DNA of 64,000 nt from DATATV01 sp036268615 (GTDB taxonomy: Bacteria; Actinomycetota; Actinomycetes; Mycobacteriales; Pseudonocardiaceae), in contig DATATV010000087.1 of NCBI GenBank assembly GCA_036268615.1, positions 1 through 64,000 on the forward strand. The letters run 5' to 3'. Below are positions 34,134-42,715 of this stretch, one piece after another. A model generated the notes under the pieces. The model saw only the letters and a program-made list of their open reading frames with translations. It searched no databases and was not told where the DNA came from. Both the position numbers and the translations under genes were made by a program. Within the stretch, counting starts at the first letter, position 1, and each line of letters opens with the position of its first letter.

Positions 34134-34774
34134 TCGGCGCCGGTCGCGGTCCCACGGCCGAGGGCACGGGACACGAACGCCATCGTCTCGTCGAAGACCT
34201 CGGGCGGGATCTCGGTGGCGTGCGGCCAGAGCACCCAGCGCATGCCGACCATCTCGCCGACCGCCATCAGCGCCCACGCGACGACCTCCGGGTCGGCGTC
34301 GGCGATCTCGCCGGCGGCCATCGCCTGGCGCAGCCCGTCGACGTAGCCGGCGGCGATCGTGGCGTAGTGCCGTTCGAGTAGTTCGGGCGCGACGAACTCG
34401 GCCTGCCGGATCACCCGGTAGAGCGCCGGATGCTCGGCGGTGAACCGGAAGAAGCCGAGGAAACCGCCGCGTTCGGCCTGTTCGCGGGTGGTCGCGCCGT
34501 GGGCGCCCTCGGCCATCGCCTGCCGGACCCGGTGGTTGAGGTCGAGCAGCACCTCGGCGAAGATCGCCCGCTTGGACTCGAAGTACAGGTAGAACGTGCC
34601 CTGCGCGACTCCCGCCGCCTCGGTGATCTTGACGATGGACGCGGCGTGGAAACCGAGTTCGGCGAACAGCTGCTCGGCCGCGTCCAGGATGCGGCGACGG
34701 CTGCGGTCGCCCTTGCCGGGGCGGGCGCCGCGCCGCGCCGGAATCGCCGTCACCGACCGGTCCGTCCCTGCCAC
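34130..34774 (-). CDS. TetR-family transcriptional regulator
   Basis: A 214-residue TetR protein. HTH: RRRILDAAEQLFAELGFHAASI, then ITEAAGVAQGTFYLYFESK. The C-terminal ligand-binding domain is helical, with HPALYRVIRQAEFV as in acyl-CoA- or fatty-acid-responsive members. It begins with GTG 6 nt after the alpha/beta hydrolase gene and so belongs to the secreted hydrolase / hydrolase / TetR operon, whose promoter region faces the acyl-CoA ligase gene. It probably regulates both divergent operons; this is inference. Confidence 0.88.
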   Translation of the reverse strand: MAGTDRSVTAIPARRGARPGKGDRSRRRILDAAEQLFAELGFHAASIVKITEAAGVAQGTFYLYFESKRAIFAEVLLDLNHRVRQAMAEGAHGATTREQAERGGFLGFFRFTAEHPALYRVIRQAEFVAPELLERHYATIAAGYVDGLRQAMAAGEIADADPEVVAWALMAVGEMVGMRWVLWPHATEIPPEVFDETMAFVSRALGRGTATGAD

Positions 34775-34780
34775 ATCGGG

Positions 34781-35884
34781 TCAGGATGCCAGACCGGACG
34801 AACCACGCACCGCGTCCAGCCCGGCCAGGAACGCGGTGACCAGCGTGCCGAACTCGGCCGGCCGTTCCAGATGCGGCGAGTGTCCGCAGCCGGGCAGCAC
34901 GTGCTCGGTGTAGTGCCCGCCGGCCGCCCGGTAGGACTCCAGCACCGCGCGCAGCTGGCCGACCATCGGCTGCGGCGGGAACACCTCCTCACCCGGCCAG
35001 CCGGGCACCGCGCCGAGTTGACCGAGGTAACCGAGGTCGACCAGTGAGGTGTCGGACACGATCTGGTCGGCGTCGCCGCGAATCCAGAGCACGTCCGGCC
35101 GGTCGGTCACCTCGGCGAAGCCGGACAGGTCGCAGTACTTCGGCGCGATCGCGTTGTTCACGCCGCGCTCCCCCGGCCCGGTGCCCGGCCAGTCGGCGGC
35201 TTCGACGCTGTCGCCGGGATAGTTGTCCGGCCCGATGGCCATCATCAACATCCCGTCGACGAGCGCGTCCTCGACCGCCGGCGCGAGTTCGTAGGGCGGG
35301 TTGCCGTACAGCGTGGTCAGCACCCGCCGGGGAGACGTGCCGTCCTCGACGCCCCGGTCGCCCTCGGTGATCCGCCGGACCATCTCCGGATTCGCCGTGC
35401 CACCACCGGAACCGGCGTACTCCGGTGAACTGGGCGTGCCGGCGAGGTCCTTGGTGCCGCCGAAGCCGAACGGCGACATCGCGCTCTCCAGCACGATCCC
35501 GGCGACCGCGCCCGGGTGGTCGATGGCGTAGCGCAGCACCACGCCGCCGCCCAGCGACCAGCCCAGCAGGTGCACCCGCCGGCCGACCGGGACCAGTCCG
35601 GACTCGGTCAGCACGGCGTGCACGTCGTCGGCGAAGTCGGCCACCCCTCGGGTGGCGTCCACCGGCAACGCCTGCGAGCCGCCGAAACCGCGCAGGTCGA
35701 TGGCCAGGCAGTGCCAGCGCTCGCCGAGGCCGGCCATGGTCTCGGCGAAGAACCGGGCAGCAGAGACGTTGCCGTGCACCAGTACGAGCACCGGGGCGTC
35801 GGCCGGGCCGGACTCCAGGACGTGCGCGCGCAGCCGGCTGGTGGTGACGTCGGTTTCCCGGACGCCGGTGGGTAGGGACGACAT
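34781..35884 (-). CDS. Cytosolic alpha/beta-fold hydrolase
   Basis: A 367-residue hydrolase. The oxyanion strand LVLVHGNVSAARFF, the nucleophile elbow GWSLGG (Ser in LLGWSLGGGVV), the acid WIRGDADQIV and the catalytic His in PGCGHSPHLERP are all present. A long lid region (about 145-250) with Gly/Ser-rich and acidic stretches makes it larger than the usual 280-300 residues. No signal peptide. It follows the secreted hydrolase by 17 nt and precedes the TetR gene by 6 nt. A carboxylesterase or oligomer hydrolase acting on imported products is the likely role. Confidence 0.85.
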   Translation of the reverse strand: MSSLPTGVRETDVTTSRLRAHVLESGPADAPVLVLVHGNVSAARFFAETMAGLGERWHCLAIDLRGFGGSQALPVDATRGVADFADDVHAVLTESGLVPVGRRVHLLGWSLGGGVVLRYAIDHPGAVAGIVLESAMSPFGFGGTKDLAGTPSSPEYAGSGGGTANPEMVRRITEGDRGVEDGTSPRRVLTTLYGNPPYELAPAVEDALVDGMLMMAIGPDNYPGDSVEAADWPGTGPGERGVNNAIAPKYCDLSGFAEVTDRPDVLWIRGDADQIVSDTSLVDLGYLGQLGAVPGWPGEEVFPPQPMVGQLRAVLESYRAAGGHYTEHVLPGCGHSPHLERPAEFGTLVTAFLAGLDAVRGSSGLAS

Positions 35885-35901
35885 CGGAGGGGTCCTTTCG
35901 G

Positions 35902-37158
35902 TCAGCCGGCCAGCCAGCCGCTGATGGTGTTCTCGGCGGTGGACTCCCAGCCGAGCATGAGGTGATTGTCGCCGGTCACCATGGTCGTCCCGGCGACCTG
36001 GCCGATGCCGGTGGTCGACTCGCACGAGCTGTCGAAGACCACGCCGTCGCTGGGGCCGCGGTTCTCGTTGTAGAACCCGAGCAGCGTGGGCGAGCCGCCG
36101 CACAGCAGGTAGGTGGGCACCGAGGCGGGCACGGTGCTGGACTGGATCGTGGACACCAGCGAACCGCTGCTGATCGCCTGCGCGATGCCCTTGCTGGTGC
36201 TGACGTAGCCGGTGCCGCCGTAGTAGGTGGTGTACCAGTCGTCCTGGGTCTCGTCCACGCCGTAGGTGCCGTCCCAGCGGGCCAACATCTGCCGCTGGCC
36301 GGTGAAGTAGACGCTGTCGATGGACAGGTTCGGCTCGGGATAGACGATGCCGTAACACATGTAGGACTGGCTGGGGGAGGGCCCGTTGAGCGAACCACCA
36401 CATTGGGGGTAGATCAACGGGTTGCCCTCGGTGCCGTGCGCAAACGTGTAGTCCAGGCCGCCGTTGGGATTGCCGATCAGCACGAGCTTGGCCACATCGC
36501 CCTGGTAGGGCCGCCCCCAGCCGGGCGCGACACCGGCCACGTACATCCGCGCGGCGAACGCGCCCTTGCTCCAGGACACCAGGTCCACCGCGGTGCTGCC
36601 GGTCTCCGCCCTGACCCGGCTCAGCGCGTCGGAAATCGTCTGCGCCCACTCGTAGTTGTCGCCCTGAGTGTCGGCGAAGTCCACCGCGAACACCCGGTAA
36701 CCGGCCCCGGACAGCTTCTGCATCAGCCCGGTGGTCGGGCAGTTCAGCACACCGCAGGTGCCGCTGCCGCCGGCTGCCGGGTCGCTGTACTCACGGTCCA
36801 CGTCGTCGCCCGCACCCATCACCAGCAGCACCGACGCGCCGGCGTTGGTCTGCCAGCCGGGTGCGCGGTAGAGCAGGAACTGCGAGCCCGCCGGCTGCGC
36901 GCTGCCGAACAGGGTGGCCGCCTCGCCGGTCTGGTTCTCCCGGCCGTCGGACAGGTAGTGCGTGGCCGGCCACGCGGTGTCGGTGTCGTTCCAGTGTTCG
37001 ACGCTGTCCCAGCCGTGGCTGACCCCGGTGGTCGTGCCCAGCAGGCTCAGGGTGCCGACCGCGGCGTTCGCGGGGGCGACCGTGATCAGGGCGGTGGCCA
37101 GCGCGAACAGCGTGACGACGGCCGCGGTAAGAGTGCGGGAGCGTAAGGCGAAGGGCAT
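35902..37158 (-). CDS. Secreted lipase/esterase-like alpha/beta hydrolase
   Basis: A 418-residue exported protein. A classical Sec signal peptide (residues 1-32) ends at ANA. The mature part has an alpha/beta-hydrolase layout: FLLYRAPGW and SVLLVMGAGDDVD, a nucleophile candidate in DLVSWSKGAFAARMYV (SxSxG rather than GxSxG), and a late His in GDNHLMLGW. Several Cys (SGTCGVLNC and others) suggest disulfides. Together with 3-hydroxybutyrate dehydrogenase across the promoter it could be a polyester (PHA) depolymerase or lipase. It is the first gene of its operon. Confidence 0.75.
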   Translation of the reverse strand: MPFALRSRTLTAAVVTLFALATALITVAPANAAVGTLSLLGTTTGVSHGWDSVEHWNDTDTAWPATHYLSDGRENQTGEAATLFGSAQPAGSQFLLYRAPGWQTNAGASVLLVMGAGDDVDREYSDPAAGGSGTCGVLNCPTTGLMQKLSGAGYRVFAVDFADTQGDNYEWAQTISDALSRVRAETGSTAVDLVSWSKGAFAARMYVAGVAPGWGRPYQGDVAKLVLIGNPNGGLDYTFAHGTEGNPLIYPQCGGSLNGPSPSQSYMCYGIVYPEPNLSIDSVYFTGQRQMLARWDGTYGVDETQDDWYTTYYGGTGYVSTSKGIAQAISSGSLVSTIQSSTVPASVPTYLLCGGSPTLLGFYNENRGPSDGVVFDSSCESTTGIGQVAGTTMVTGDNHLMLGWESTAENTISGWLAG

Positions 37159-37273
37159 CGACGGCCTCCGGGGCGGACGCAGATCTGACAGCTGATTCAG
37201 GTATTAGTATTTGCCGGAGCGGCACGATGTCAACAGCCGGTACCGAGGCCGGGTGACGCGAGGAGCGTGCGCG

Positions 37274-38905
37274 GTGGACACAACGCCGGTGACGGAGCAG
37301 TCAGCGGGCCGAAGCGACGGGCCGCACAGCCTCGGCCGCTGGCCGACCGACCGCGCCCAGCAGGCGCCCGAGCAGCTCGCCGTCGACGACGGCGGCAGCC
37401 AGGTCAGCTACCGCGAACTGGACGCCCGGGCGAGCGCGCTGGCCGAACTGCTGCGCCGACACCACCAGCCAGGCGACCGGATCGCGACGCTCACCGGCAA
37501 CAGCGCCGACCACGTGGTCGTCTTCTTCGCCTGCGCCAAGGCAAGGCTGGTGCTGGTGCCGCTGTCCTGGCGACTGTCCCCCCGCGAGCTGACCAGCCAG
37601 CTGGCCCACGCCGAACCCGCGTTGCTGCTGGTCGAAGCGGCCTTCGGCGAGCTGGCCACGGCCGCGCTGGTCACCCTGACGACTCCCCCACCGACCGCCG
37701 CGCTGGGCCGGGCCGGGGTCGAGTCGGGCGTCGGGATGGGCGAGCGGTCGCTCGGCGACGCACCGCTGTTGTCCGCCCGCGAACCGGCCGGCCGGTTCGG
37801 TGTGGCCCCGCCGACGCCGCCGGCCGGGGAGTCCGGGCTCGACCCGGTGCGGGACGACGATCCACTGCTACTGCTCTACACCTCCGGCACCGCCGGCCGG
37901 CCCAAGGGCGTCGTGCTGACCCACGCGAACTGCTTCTGGACAAACCTCAGCCTGTCCCGGGCGGTGCCCATCGGGCCTGCGGACACCGTGCTCGCCGTGC
38001 TCCCCCAGTTCCACGTCGGCGGCTGGAACGTGCAGCCGCTGCTGGCCTGGTGGGTCGGCGCGACCGTCCTGCTGGAGCGCACCTTCGACGCGGGTCGGGC
38101 GCTGCGGCTGATCGCCGGCCGCGCGGTGACCACGATGATGGGCGTGCCGGCCAACTACCTGTTCCTCGCCGAGCACCCGGACTTCGCGGCCACGAATCTG
38201 GGCAGCCTGCGGCACGCGGTGGTCGGCGGCGCGCCGATGCCCGAACCGCTGCTGCGCAGCTGGCACCGGCGGGGCGTGCTGCTCGTGCAGGGCTACGGCC
38301 TGACCGAGGCGGCGCCCAACGTGCTGTGCCTGCCCGGCGAACAGGCGCGGCAGCGGGTCGGTTTCGCCGGGCGGCCCTATCCCTACGTCGAGGTGGCCGT
38401 CGCCGACGCCCCGGCCGAGGGCAGCGCCGAGGGCGAGCTACTGGTGCGCGGGCCCAACGTGTTCGCAGGCTACTGGCGTGATCCGGCGGCCACCGACCGG
38501 GTGCTGCGGGAGGGCTGGCTGCACACCGGCGATCGGGTCGCCCGGGACGAGCAGGGCTACTACCGCGTTCTCGACCGGGTGGACGACATGTTCGTGTCGG
38601 GCGGCGAGAACGTCTCGCCCAGCGAGGTGGAGAGCGTGCTGCACGAGCACCCGGCGGTCGCCGAGGCGGCGGTGGTCGGCTGGCCGGACGAACGGTGGGG
38701 CCGGGTCGGGGTTGCGTTCGTGGTGTGCCGGCCGGCGTGCCCGGCGACCGCGGCCGAACTGATCGCCCACTGCCGGACCGCGCTGGCCGGCTACAAGGTG
38801 CCCCGGGAGATCCGGTTGGTGTCGGAGTTACCGCACTCGGCGGTCGGCAAGCTGCTCCGCCGCGACCTGCGCGCGGACACCCGACAGGAGGGAATCGCAC
38901 GGTGA
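37274..38905 (+). CDS. AMP-forming acyl-CoA synthetase (ANL superfamily)
   Basis: A 543-residue adenylate-forming ligase that activates a carboxylic acid to its CoA ester. A3 motif LLYTSGTAGRPKGVVLTH, A5 YGLTEAAP, A7 WLHTGDRV, A8 YRVLDRVDDMFVSGGENVSPSEVE and A10 catalytic Lys in SAVGKLLRRDL are all intact. Residues about 165-205 are a low-complexity insertion between the N-subdomain and A3. GTG at 37274 has AGGAG 8 nt upstream. Its TGA overlaps the next GTG (GTGA). The partner gene suggests a short-chain or 3-hydroxy/acetoacetate-type substrate. Confidence 0.9.
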   Translation: MDTTPVTEQSAGRSDGPHSLGRWPTDRAQQAPEQLAVDDGGSQVSYRELDARASALAELLRRHHQPGDRIATLTGNSADHVVVFFACAKARLVLVPLSWRLSPRELTSQLAHAEPALLLVEAAFGELATAALVTLTTPPPTAALGRAGVESGVGMGERSLGDAPLLSAREPAGRFGVAPPTPPAGESGLDPVRDDDPLLLLYTSGTAGRPKGVVLTHANCFWTNLSLSRAVPIGPADTVLAVLPQFHVGGWNVQPLLAWWVGATVLLERTFDAGRALRLIAGRAVTTMMGVPANYLFLAEHPDFAATNLGSLRHAVVGGAPMPEPLLRSWHRRGVLLVQGYGLTEAAPNVLCLPGEQARQRVGFAGRPYPYVEVAVADAPAEGSAEGELLVRGPNVFAGYWRDPAATDRVLREGWLHTGDRVARDEQGYYRVLDRVDDMFVSGGENVSPSEVESVLHEHPAVAEAAVVGWPDERWGRVGVAFVVCRPACPATAAELIAHCRTALAGYKVPREIRLVSELPHSAVGKLLRRDLRADTRQEGIAR

Positions 38906-39658
38906 ACCAGGACGACAGCGGGCTGGCCGGTCGGCGGGCGCTCGTCACCGGTGGGGCCAGTGGCATCGGCGCGGCGCGCGCGGGCGCTGGCGAAGGCCGG
39001 TGCGCGGGTGACCGTCGCCGATGTCGACGGACCGGCCGCCGAGGAGGTCGCGCGGACGATCGGCGGTACCGCGTGGGCGGTCGACCTGACCGACCTTGGC
39101 GCGCTCGCCGAGCTGCGGCTGGAGGTGGACATTCTGGTGAACAACGCCGGCATCCAGCACGTCGCGCCGATCGAGTCGTTCCCGCCGGAGCTGTTCCACC
39201 GCATCCTCACGCTGATGCTGGAGGCGCCGTTCCTCCTCGTACGCGCCGCGCTGCCGCACATGTACGCGCACGGTTTCGGCCGGGTGGTCAACATCAGCTC
39301 GGTGCACGGGCTGCGCGCCTCGGCGTTCAAGTCGGCCTACGTCGCGGCCAAGCACGGCCTGGAAGGACTGTCCAAAGTGGTCGCCCTTGAGGGTGCGGCG
39401 CACGGGGTCACCAGCAACTGCGTCAGCCCGGGCTACGTGCGCACCCCGTTGGTGCAGAAGCAGATCGCCGACCAGGCGCGCACCCACGGGATCGACGAGG
39501 ACGAGGTGCTGGAGCGGGTCCTGCTGGCGGAGAGCGCCATCAAGCGACTGGTCGAGCCCGACGAGGTGGCCGAGCTGGCGGTCTGGCTGTGCGGGCCGGC
39601 CGCCCGGATGGCGACCGGCTCCTCGTACACACTGGACGGTGGCTGGAGCGCCAAGTAG
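38902..39658 (+). pseudogene. 3-hydroxybutyrate dehydrogenase (SDR), frame broken near the N-terminus
   Basis: The SDR runs in two frames. From GTG 38902 (overlapping the ligase TGA, with AGGAGGG upstream) it reads LAGRRALVTGGASGIGAA. At the GC run 38971-38984 the frame is lost, and the remainder (ARALAKAGARVTVADVD onward) continues in the +1 frame to 39658. Comparison with the usual GIGAAxARAL spacing suggests two missing bases. The rest is a canonical 3-hydroxybutyrate dehydrogenase: NNAGIQHVAPIESFPPE, ISSVHG, YVAAK (Tyr-Lys) and VSPGYVRTPLV. Either a sequencing/assembly slip in a CG run or a real inactivation; the intact downstream frame favours the former. Confidence 0.8.
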
Positions 39659-39689
39659 CGTTCCAGCCCCGGCCTCGGGTCCGCCGGTG

Positions 39690-40535
39690 TCAGAGCCGGC
39701 AGGACCGGATGTCGAAGGCCAGCACCGCTTTCGCGCCGAGCGCGGCGAGGTCGTCCATCAGCTGGTTGGCCTGCTTGCGCGGCACCATCGAGCGCACCGC
39801 CACCCAGTCCGGGTCGGCCAGCGGCGACACGGTGGGCGACTCGATGCCCGGGACGATCTGGACCGCCTTGTCCAGCAACGACTTCGGGCAGTCGAAGTCG
39901 AGCATCAGATAGTGCTGGGCGAACACGACGCCCTGCAGCCGGGCGGTGAGCTGAGCTTTGCTGGGCAGGTCGTCGGCACCCGACCGCTCGATCAGCACCG
40001 CCTCGGACACACAGATCGGCTCACCGAACGCCGCCAGGTTGTGCTGGCGCAGGGTGCGCCCGGAACCGACCACGTCGGCCACCGCGTCGGCGACGCCGAG
40101 CTGCACGGAGATCTCCACCGCGCCGTCCAGCCGGATCACCTCGGCGGTGACGCCGCGCGCGGCCAGGTCGTCGCGGACCAGCCGGGGATACGAGGTGGCC
40201 AGCCGCTTGCCGGCCAGGTCGGCGACGGTCCACTCCCGACCGGCCGGGGCGGCGTAGCGGAAGGTCGAGCCGCCGAAGCCGAGGGCGAGCCGCTCGATCA
40301 CCGGCGCGCCCGAGTCGAGCGCGAGGTCACGCCCGGTGATGCCGAGGTCCAGCTCACCGGACCCGACGTAGATGGCAATGTCCTTGGGACGCAGGAAGAA
40401 GAACTCTACGTCGTTGTTCGGGTCGAGCACGGTCAGGTCGCGCTGTTCGTTCCGCTGTCGATAACCGGCCTCGGTGAGCATCTCCGTGGCCGCGACGGCG
40501 AGCGCGCCCTTGTTGGGCAGGGCTACCCGCAACAT
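39690..40535 (-). CDS. hisG: ATP phosphoribosyltransferase HisG (long form)
   Basis: A 281-residue first enzyme of histidine biosynthesis, joining ATP and PRPP. LRVALPNKGAL opens the type-II periplasmic-binding-like catalytic domain; LDLGITGRDLALD and the PRPP-loop region AVEISVQLGVADAVADVVGSGRTL are present. The C-terminal ~75 residues form the ACT-like regulatory domain (histidine feedback), so this is the hexameric long form that needs no HisZ. ATG at 40535 with GGAG 8 nt upstream, 49 nt after hisE. Confidence 0.96.
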   Translation of the reverse strand: MLRVALPNKGALAVAATEMLTEAGYRQRNEQRDLTVLDPNNDVEFFFLRPKDIAIYVGSGELDLGITGRDLALDSGAPVIERLALGFGGSTFRYAAPAGREWTVADLAGKRLATSYPRLVRDDLAARGVTAEVIRLDGAVEISVQLGVADAVADVVGSGRTLRQHNLAAFGEPICVSEAVLIERSGADDLPSKAQLTARLQGVVFAQHYLMLDFDCPKSLLDKAVQIVPGIESPTVSPLADPDWVAVRSMVPRKQANQLMDDLAALGAKAVLAFDIRSCRL

Positions 40536-40584
40536 GTGGTTACTCCAGAAGGGTTGTCTTGGATGAGGTGACAGGACGGTCCGA

Positions 40585-40857
40585 TCACAGATGTCGGTAG
40601 ACGTCCGCCAGCGACAACCCACGACCCAACATCAGTACCTGGAGGCGGTACAGCAGTTGGGAGACCTCTTCGGCGAGGCGCTCGTCCGACTCGTGCTCGG
40701 CGGCGATCCACACCTCGCCGGCCTCTTCGAGAACCTTCTTGCCCTGTGCGTGCACCCCGGCGTCCAGGGCGGCCACGGTCGCCGATCCCTCGGGACGCTG
40801 ATCCGCGCGTTCGCGGAGTTCGGCGAACAGCTCGTCGAACGTTTTCACGTCGCTCAT
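40585..40857 (-). CDS. hisE: Phosphoribosyl-ATP pyrophosphatase HisE
   Basis: A 90-residue all-alpha pyrophosphohydrolase that converts phosphoribosyl-ATP to phosphoribosyl-AMP, the second step of histidine biosynthesis. The MazG-like metal-binding motifs KKVLEEAGEVWIAAEHE and LAEEVSQLLYRLQVL (EExxE and ExxxD/Q type) are clear. It is the monofunctional form without a HisI domain. It lies upstream of hisG on the same strand, as in mycobacteria. Confidence 0.95.
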   Translation of the reverse strand: MSDVKTFDELFAELRERADQRPEGSATVAALDAGVHAQGKKVLEEAGEVWIAAEHESDERLAEEVSQLLYRLQVLMLGRGLSLADVYRHL

Positions 40858-40896
40858 CCTGCCATCGGCGCCGGTCGGGCCTGCGACCGGCCTGAC

Positions 40897-41601
40897 TCAG
40901 TCGGCCACCGGGGGCAGCAACCGACCGAGGAACGCCATGTCGACGCCGACCAGTGAGTCCCGCAGCACCCGTCGCTCCCCCGCCTCGACCGGCACCTCGG
41001 AGGCCACCACCAGCACCGTGCAGCCGGCCGCCACCGCCGCCGCGGTGCCGGTCGAGGAGTCCTCGATCGCCACACAGGCGGCCGGTTCCACCCCCAGCAG
41101 CCGGGCGGCCTTCAGGTAGGGCTCGGCGTCGGGCTTGTTGCGGCCGTCCACCTCGTCACCGCAGACGGTGACGTCGAAGAAGTCGCGGCCGATGGAGTCC
41201 AGCGCCACCTCGGTGAGCGCGCGCTCGGTCGAGGTGACCAGCGCGGTCGGCACGCCGGAGTCGCGCACCGAGCGCAGCGCGTCCCACGCACCCGGCCGCC
41301 AGGGCAGGCCGGCCCGGAACAGCTCGGTCGTGCGCTCGTTGAGCCACTTCTCGGCCTCGGCCAGCGGGCCCTCGGCCGGTTCGAGCCCGACCTCGGTGAG
41401 CAGCACTCGCAGAGTGTGGTCCATGTTGGAGCCGATCAGCGACGCGCGGGCTTCGTCCGACAGCGTGCCGCCGAGGTGGTCGGCGAGTTCGTACAGCGCG
41501 ATGCTCCAGAGCTTCTCCGAGTCCACCAGGGTGCCGTCCATGTCCCACAGCACCGCCTTGGGCGTGCGGGCCGCGGTCGGCCGGTGTTCATGCTCAGACA
41601 T
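40897..41601 (-). CDS. HAD-superfamily phosphatase
   Basis: A 234-residue HAD hydrolase. Motif I WDMDGTLVDSE, motif II VTSTERA, motif III Lys in GRNKPDAEPY and motif IV AIEDSSTG are intact, with a C1 helical cap (about 25-100). It ends 39 nt before hisE on the same strand and probably shares its transcript. Some actinobacteria lack a bifunctional HisB, so a histidinol-phosphatase role is conceivable, but nothing in the sequence specifies it. It is paralogous in type to the HAD gene near 5.6 kb. Confidence 0.85.
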   Translation of the reverse strand: MSEHEHRPTAARTPKAVLWDMDGTLVDSEKLWSIALYELADHLGGTLSDEARASLIGSNMDHTLRVLLTEVGLEPAEGPLAEAEKWLNERTTELFRAGLPWRPGAWDALRSVRDSGVPTALVTSTERALTEVALDSIGRDFFDVTVCGDEVDGRNKPDAEPYLKAARLLGVEPAACVAIEDSSTGTAAAVAAGCTVLVVASEVPVEAGERRVLRDSLVGVDMAFLGRLLPPVAD

Positions 41602-41756
41602 AGGAATGCTCGGCCTCGGGGTGGTGGGCGGTGCCGTCGGTGGACGGTTCGAGGGCGCGACCGGAGGTCAACACCGGGCGTCACGATAACCGGTGGACGA
41701 CACGCCAGCAGCCATGCTCCCAGCCTACGAGTTCGGGCCAGAACCGCTGGCGGTCG

Positions 41757-41762
41757 TAGGCT
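41757..41762 (+). promoter_or_regulatory. -10 element for the PAC2 gene
   Basis: TAGGCT, six bases, then GTG at 41769; no Shine-Dalgarno. Leaderless-type start. Confidence 0.4.
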
Positions 41763-41768
41763 GGGCCG

Positions 41769-42665
41769 GTGACCGACCCGGACTCCCGACTCGACGTCCC
41801 CGAGCAGCTCACCGACCCGGTGTTGGTGGCCGCGTTCGAAGGATGGAACGACGCTGGTGACGCGGCTACCACCGCCATCGAACACCTTCAGTTGAGCTGG
41901 GATGCCAAACCGCTCGTAGAGATAGACCCCGATGACTACTACGACTTCCAAGTGACTCGCCCCACAGTCCATCTGGTGGATGGCGTCACCCGAAGGATTG
42001 AATGGCCGACCACTCGGCTCTCGGTCTGCCGGCCGCCCGGCTCCAGCACGGATGTGGTGCTGCTGCACGGCATCGAACCGAACATGCGCTGGCGCCGGTT
42101 CTGCGCCGAACTACTGGGCTACCTCGACCAGTTCGGGGTGACCACGGTGGTGACGCTGGGGGCGCTGTTGGCCGACACGCCGCACACCCGGCCGGTCCCG
42201 GTGACCGGCACCGCCTACGACGCCGAGTCGGCCGCCCGGTTCGACCTGGAGACCTCCCGTTACGAGGGCCCCAGCGGCATCGTCGGGGTGTTCCAGGACG
42301 CGTGCGTGCAGGCCGGGGTGCCGGCGATCTCGCTGTGGGCGGCGGTGCCGCACTACGTTTCGCAGCCGCCCTCACCCAAGGCCACCCTGGCGCTGCTGCA
42401 CCGGGTCGAGGAGATCCTGGACGTGGAGGTCCCGCTCGGCGAACTGCCCGCCCAGTCCGAGGAGTGGGAGCGCACGGTCAGCGAGATGGCCGAGGAGGAC
42501 GAGGACGTGCGCAACTACGTGCGCGCCCTTGAGGAGCGCGGTGACGAGATCCGGCTGACCGAGACCAGCGGCGACGCGATCGCCGCGGAGTTCGAGCGCT
42601 ACCTGCGCCGACGCGGCGGCGGTCCGGCCGGCGGCGGCCCCGGGCGTGGGCCGACGGCGGGCTGA
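41769..42665 (+). CDS. PAC2-family protein (proteasome assembly chaperone-like)
   Basis: A 298-residue PAC2 (DUF75/COG2047-type) protein. It contains VAAFEGWNDAGDAATTAI near the N-terminus, YYDFQVTRPTVHL, LHGIEPNMRWRRFCAEL and TLGALLADTPHTRPVPVTGT, all typical of the actinobacterial group. The C-terminus is acidic then Gly/Pro/Arg-rich. Eukaryotic and archaeal relatives chaperone proteasome assembly, and this genome has a proteasome 20 kb away, but the bacterial role is unproven. Synteny with Rv2125 near hisG/hisE and mshC is kept. Confidence 0.9.
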   Translation: MTDPDSRLDVPEQLTDPVLVAAFEGWNDAGDAATTAIEHLQLSWDAKPLVEIDPDDYYDFQVTRPTVHLVDGVTRRIEWPTTRLSVCRPPGSSTDVVLLHGIEPNMRWRRFCAELLGYLDQFGVTTVVTLGALLADTPHTRPVPVTGTAYDAESAARFDLETSRYEGPSGIVGVFQDACVQAGVPAISLWAAVPHYVSQPPSPKATLALLHRVEEILDVEVPLGELPAQSEEWERTVSEMAEEDEDVRNYVRALEERGDEIRLTETSGDAIAAEFERYLRRRGGGPAGGGPGRGPTAG

Positions 42666-42684
42666 GTTCGACCGGTTCGATCAG

Positions 42685-42711
42685 CGGCCGGGGCGTGCGA
42701 CGCTCCGGCCG
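42685..42711. terminator. Bidirectional hairpin between PAC2 and Ddn-like genes
   Basis: Arms 42685-42696 and 42700-42711 pair over 12 bp with one G-T and a GCG loop, between convergent stops. Its last bases abut the Ddn-like stop. Confidence 0.55.
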
Positions 42712-42715
42712 TCGT

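Noticed and set aside
34781..36649. A 622-codon frame running through the secreted hydrolase in reverse register into the alpha/beta hydrolase
   Set aside because: The upstream half is out of frame with the signal-peptide-bearing gene at 35902-37158; the hydrolase proper starts at ATG 35884.
37274..39658. Acyl-CoA ligase, SDR and nearby flavoenzymes as a secondary-metabolite cluster
   Set aside because: No PKS, NRPS, terpene or RiPP core gene is present; the dehydrogenase motifs point to 3-hydroxybutyrate metabolism.
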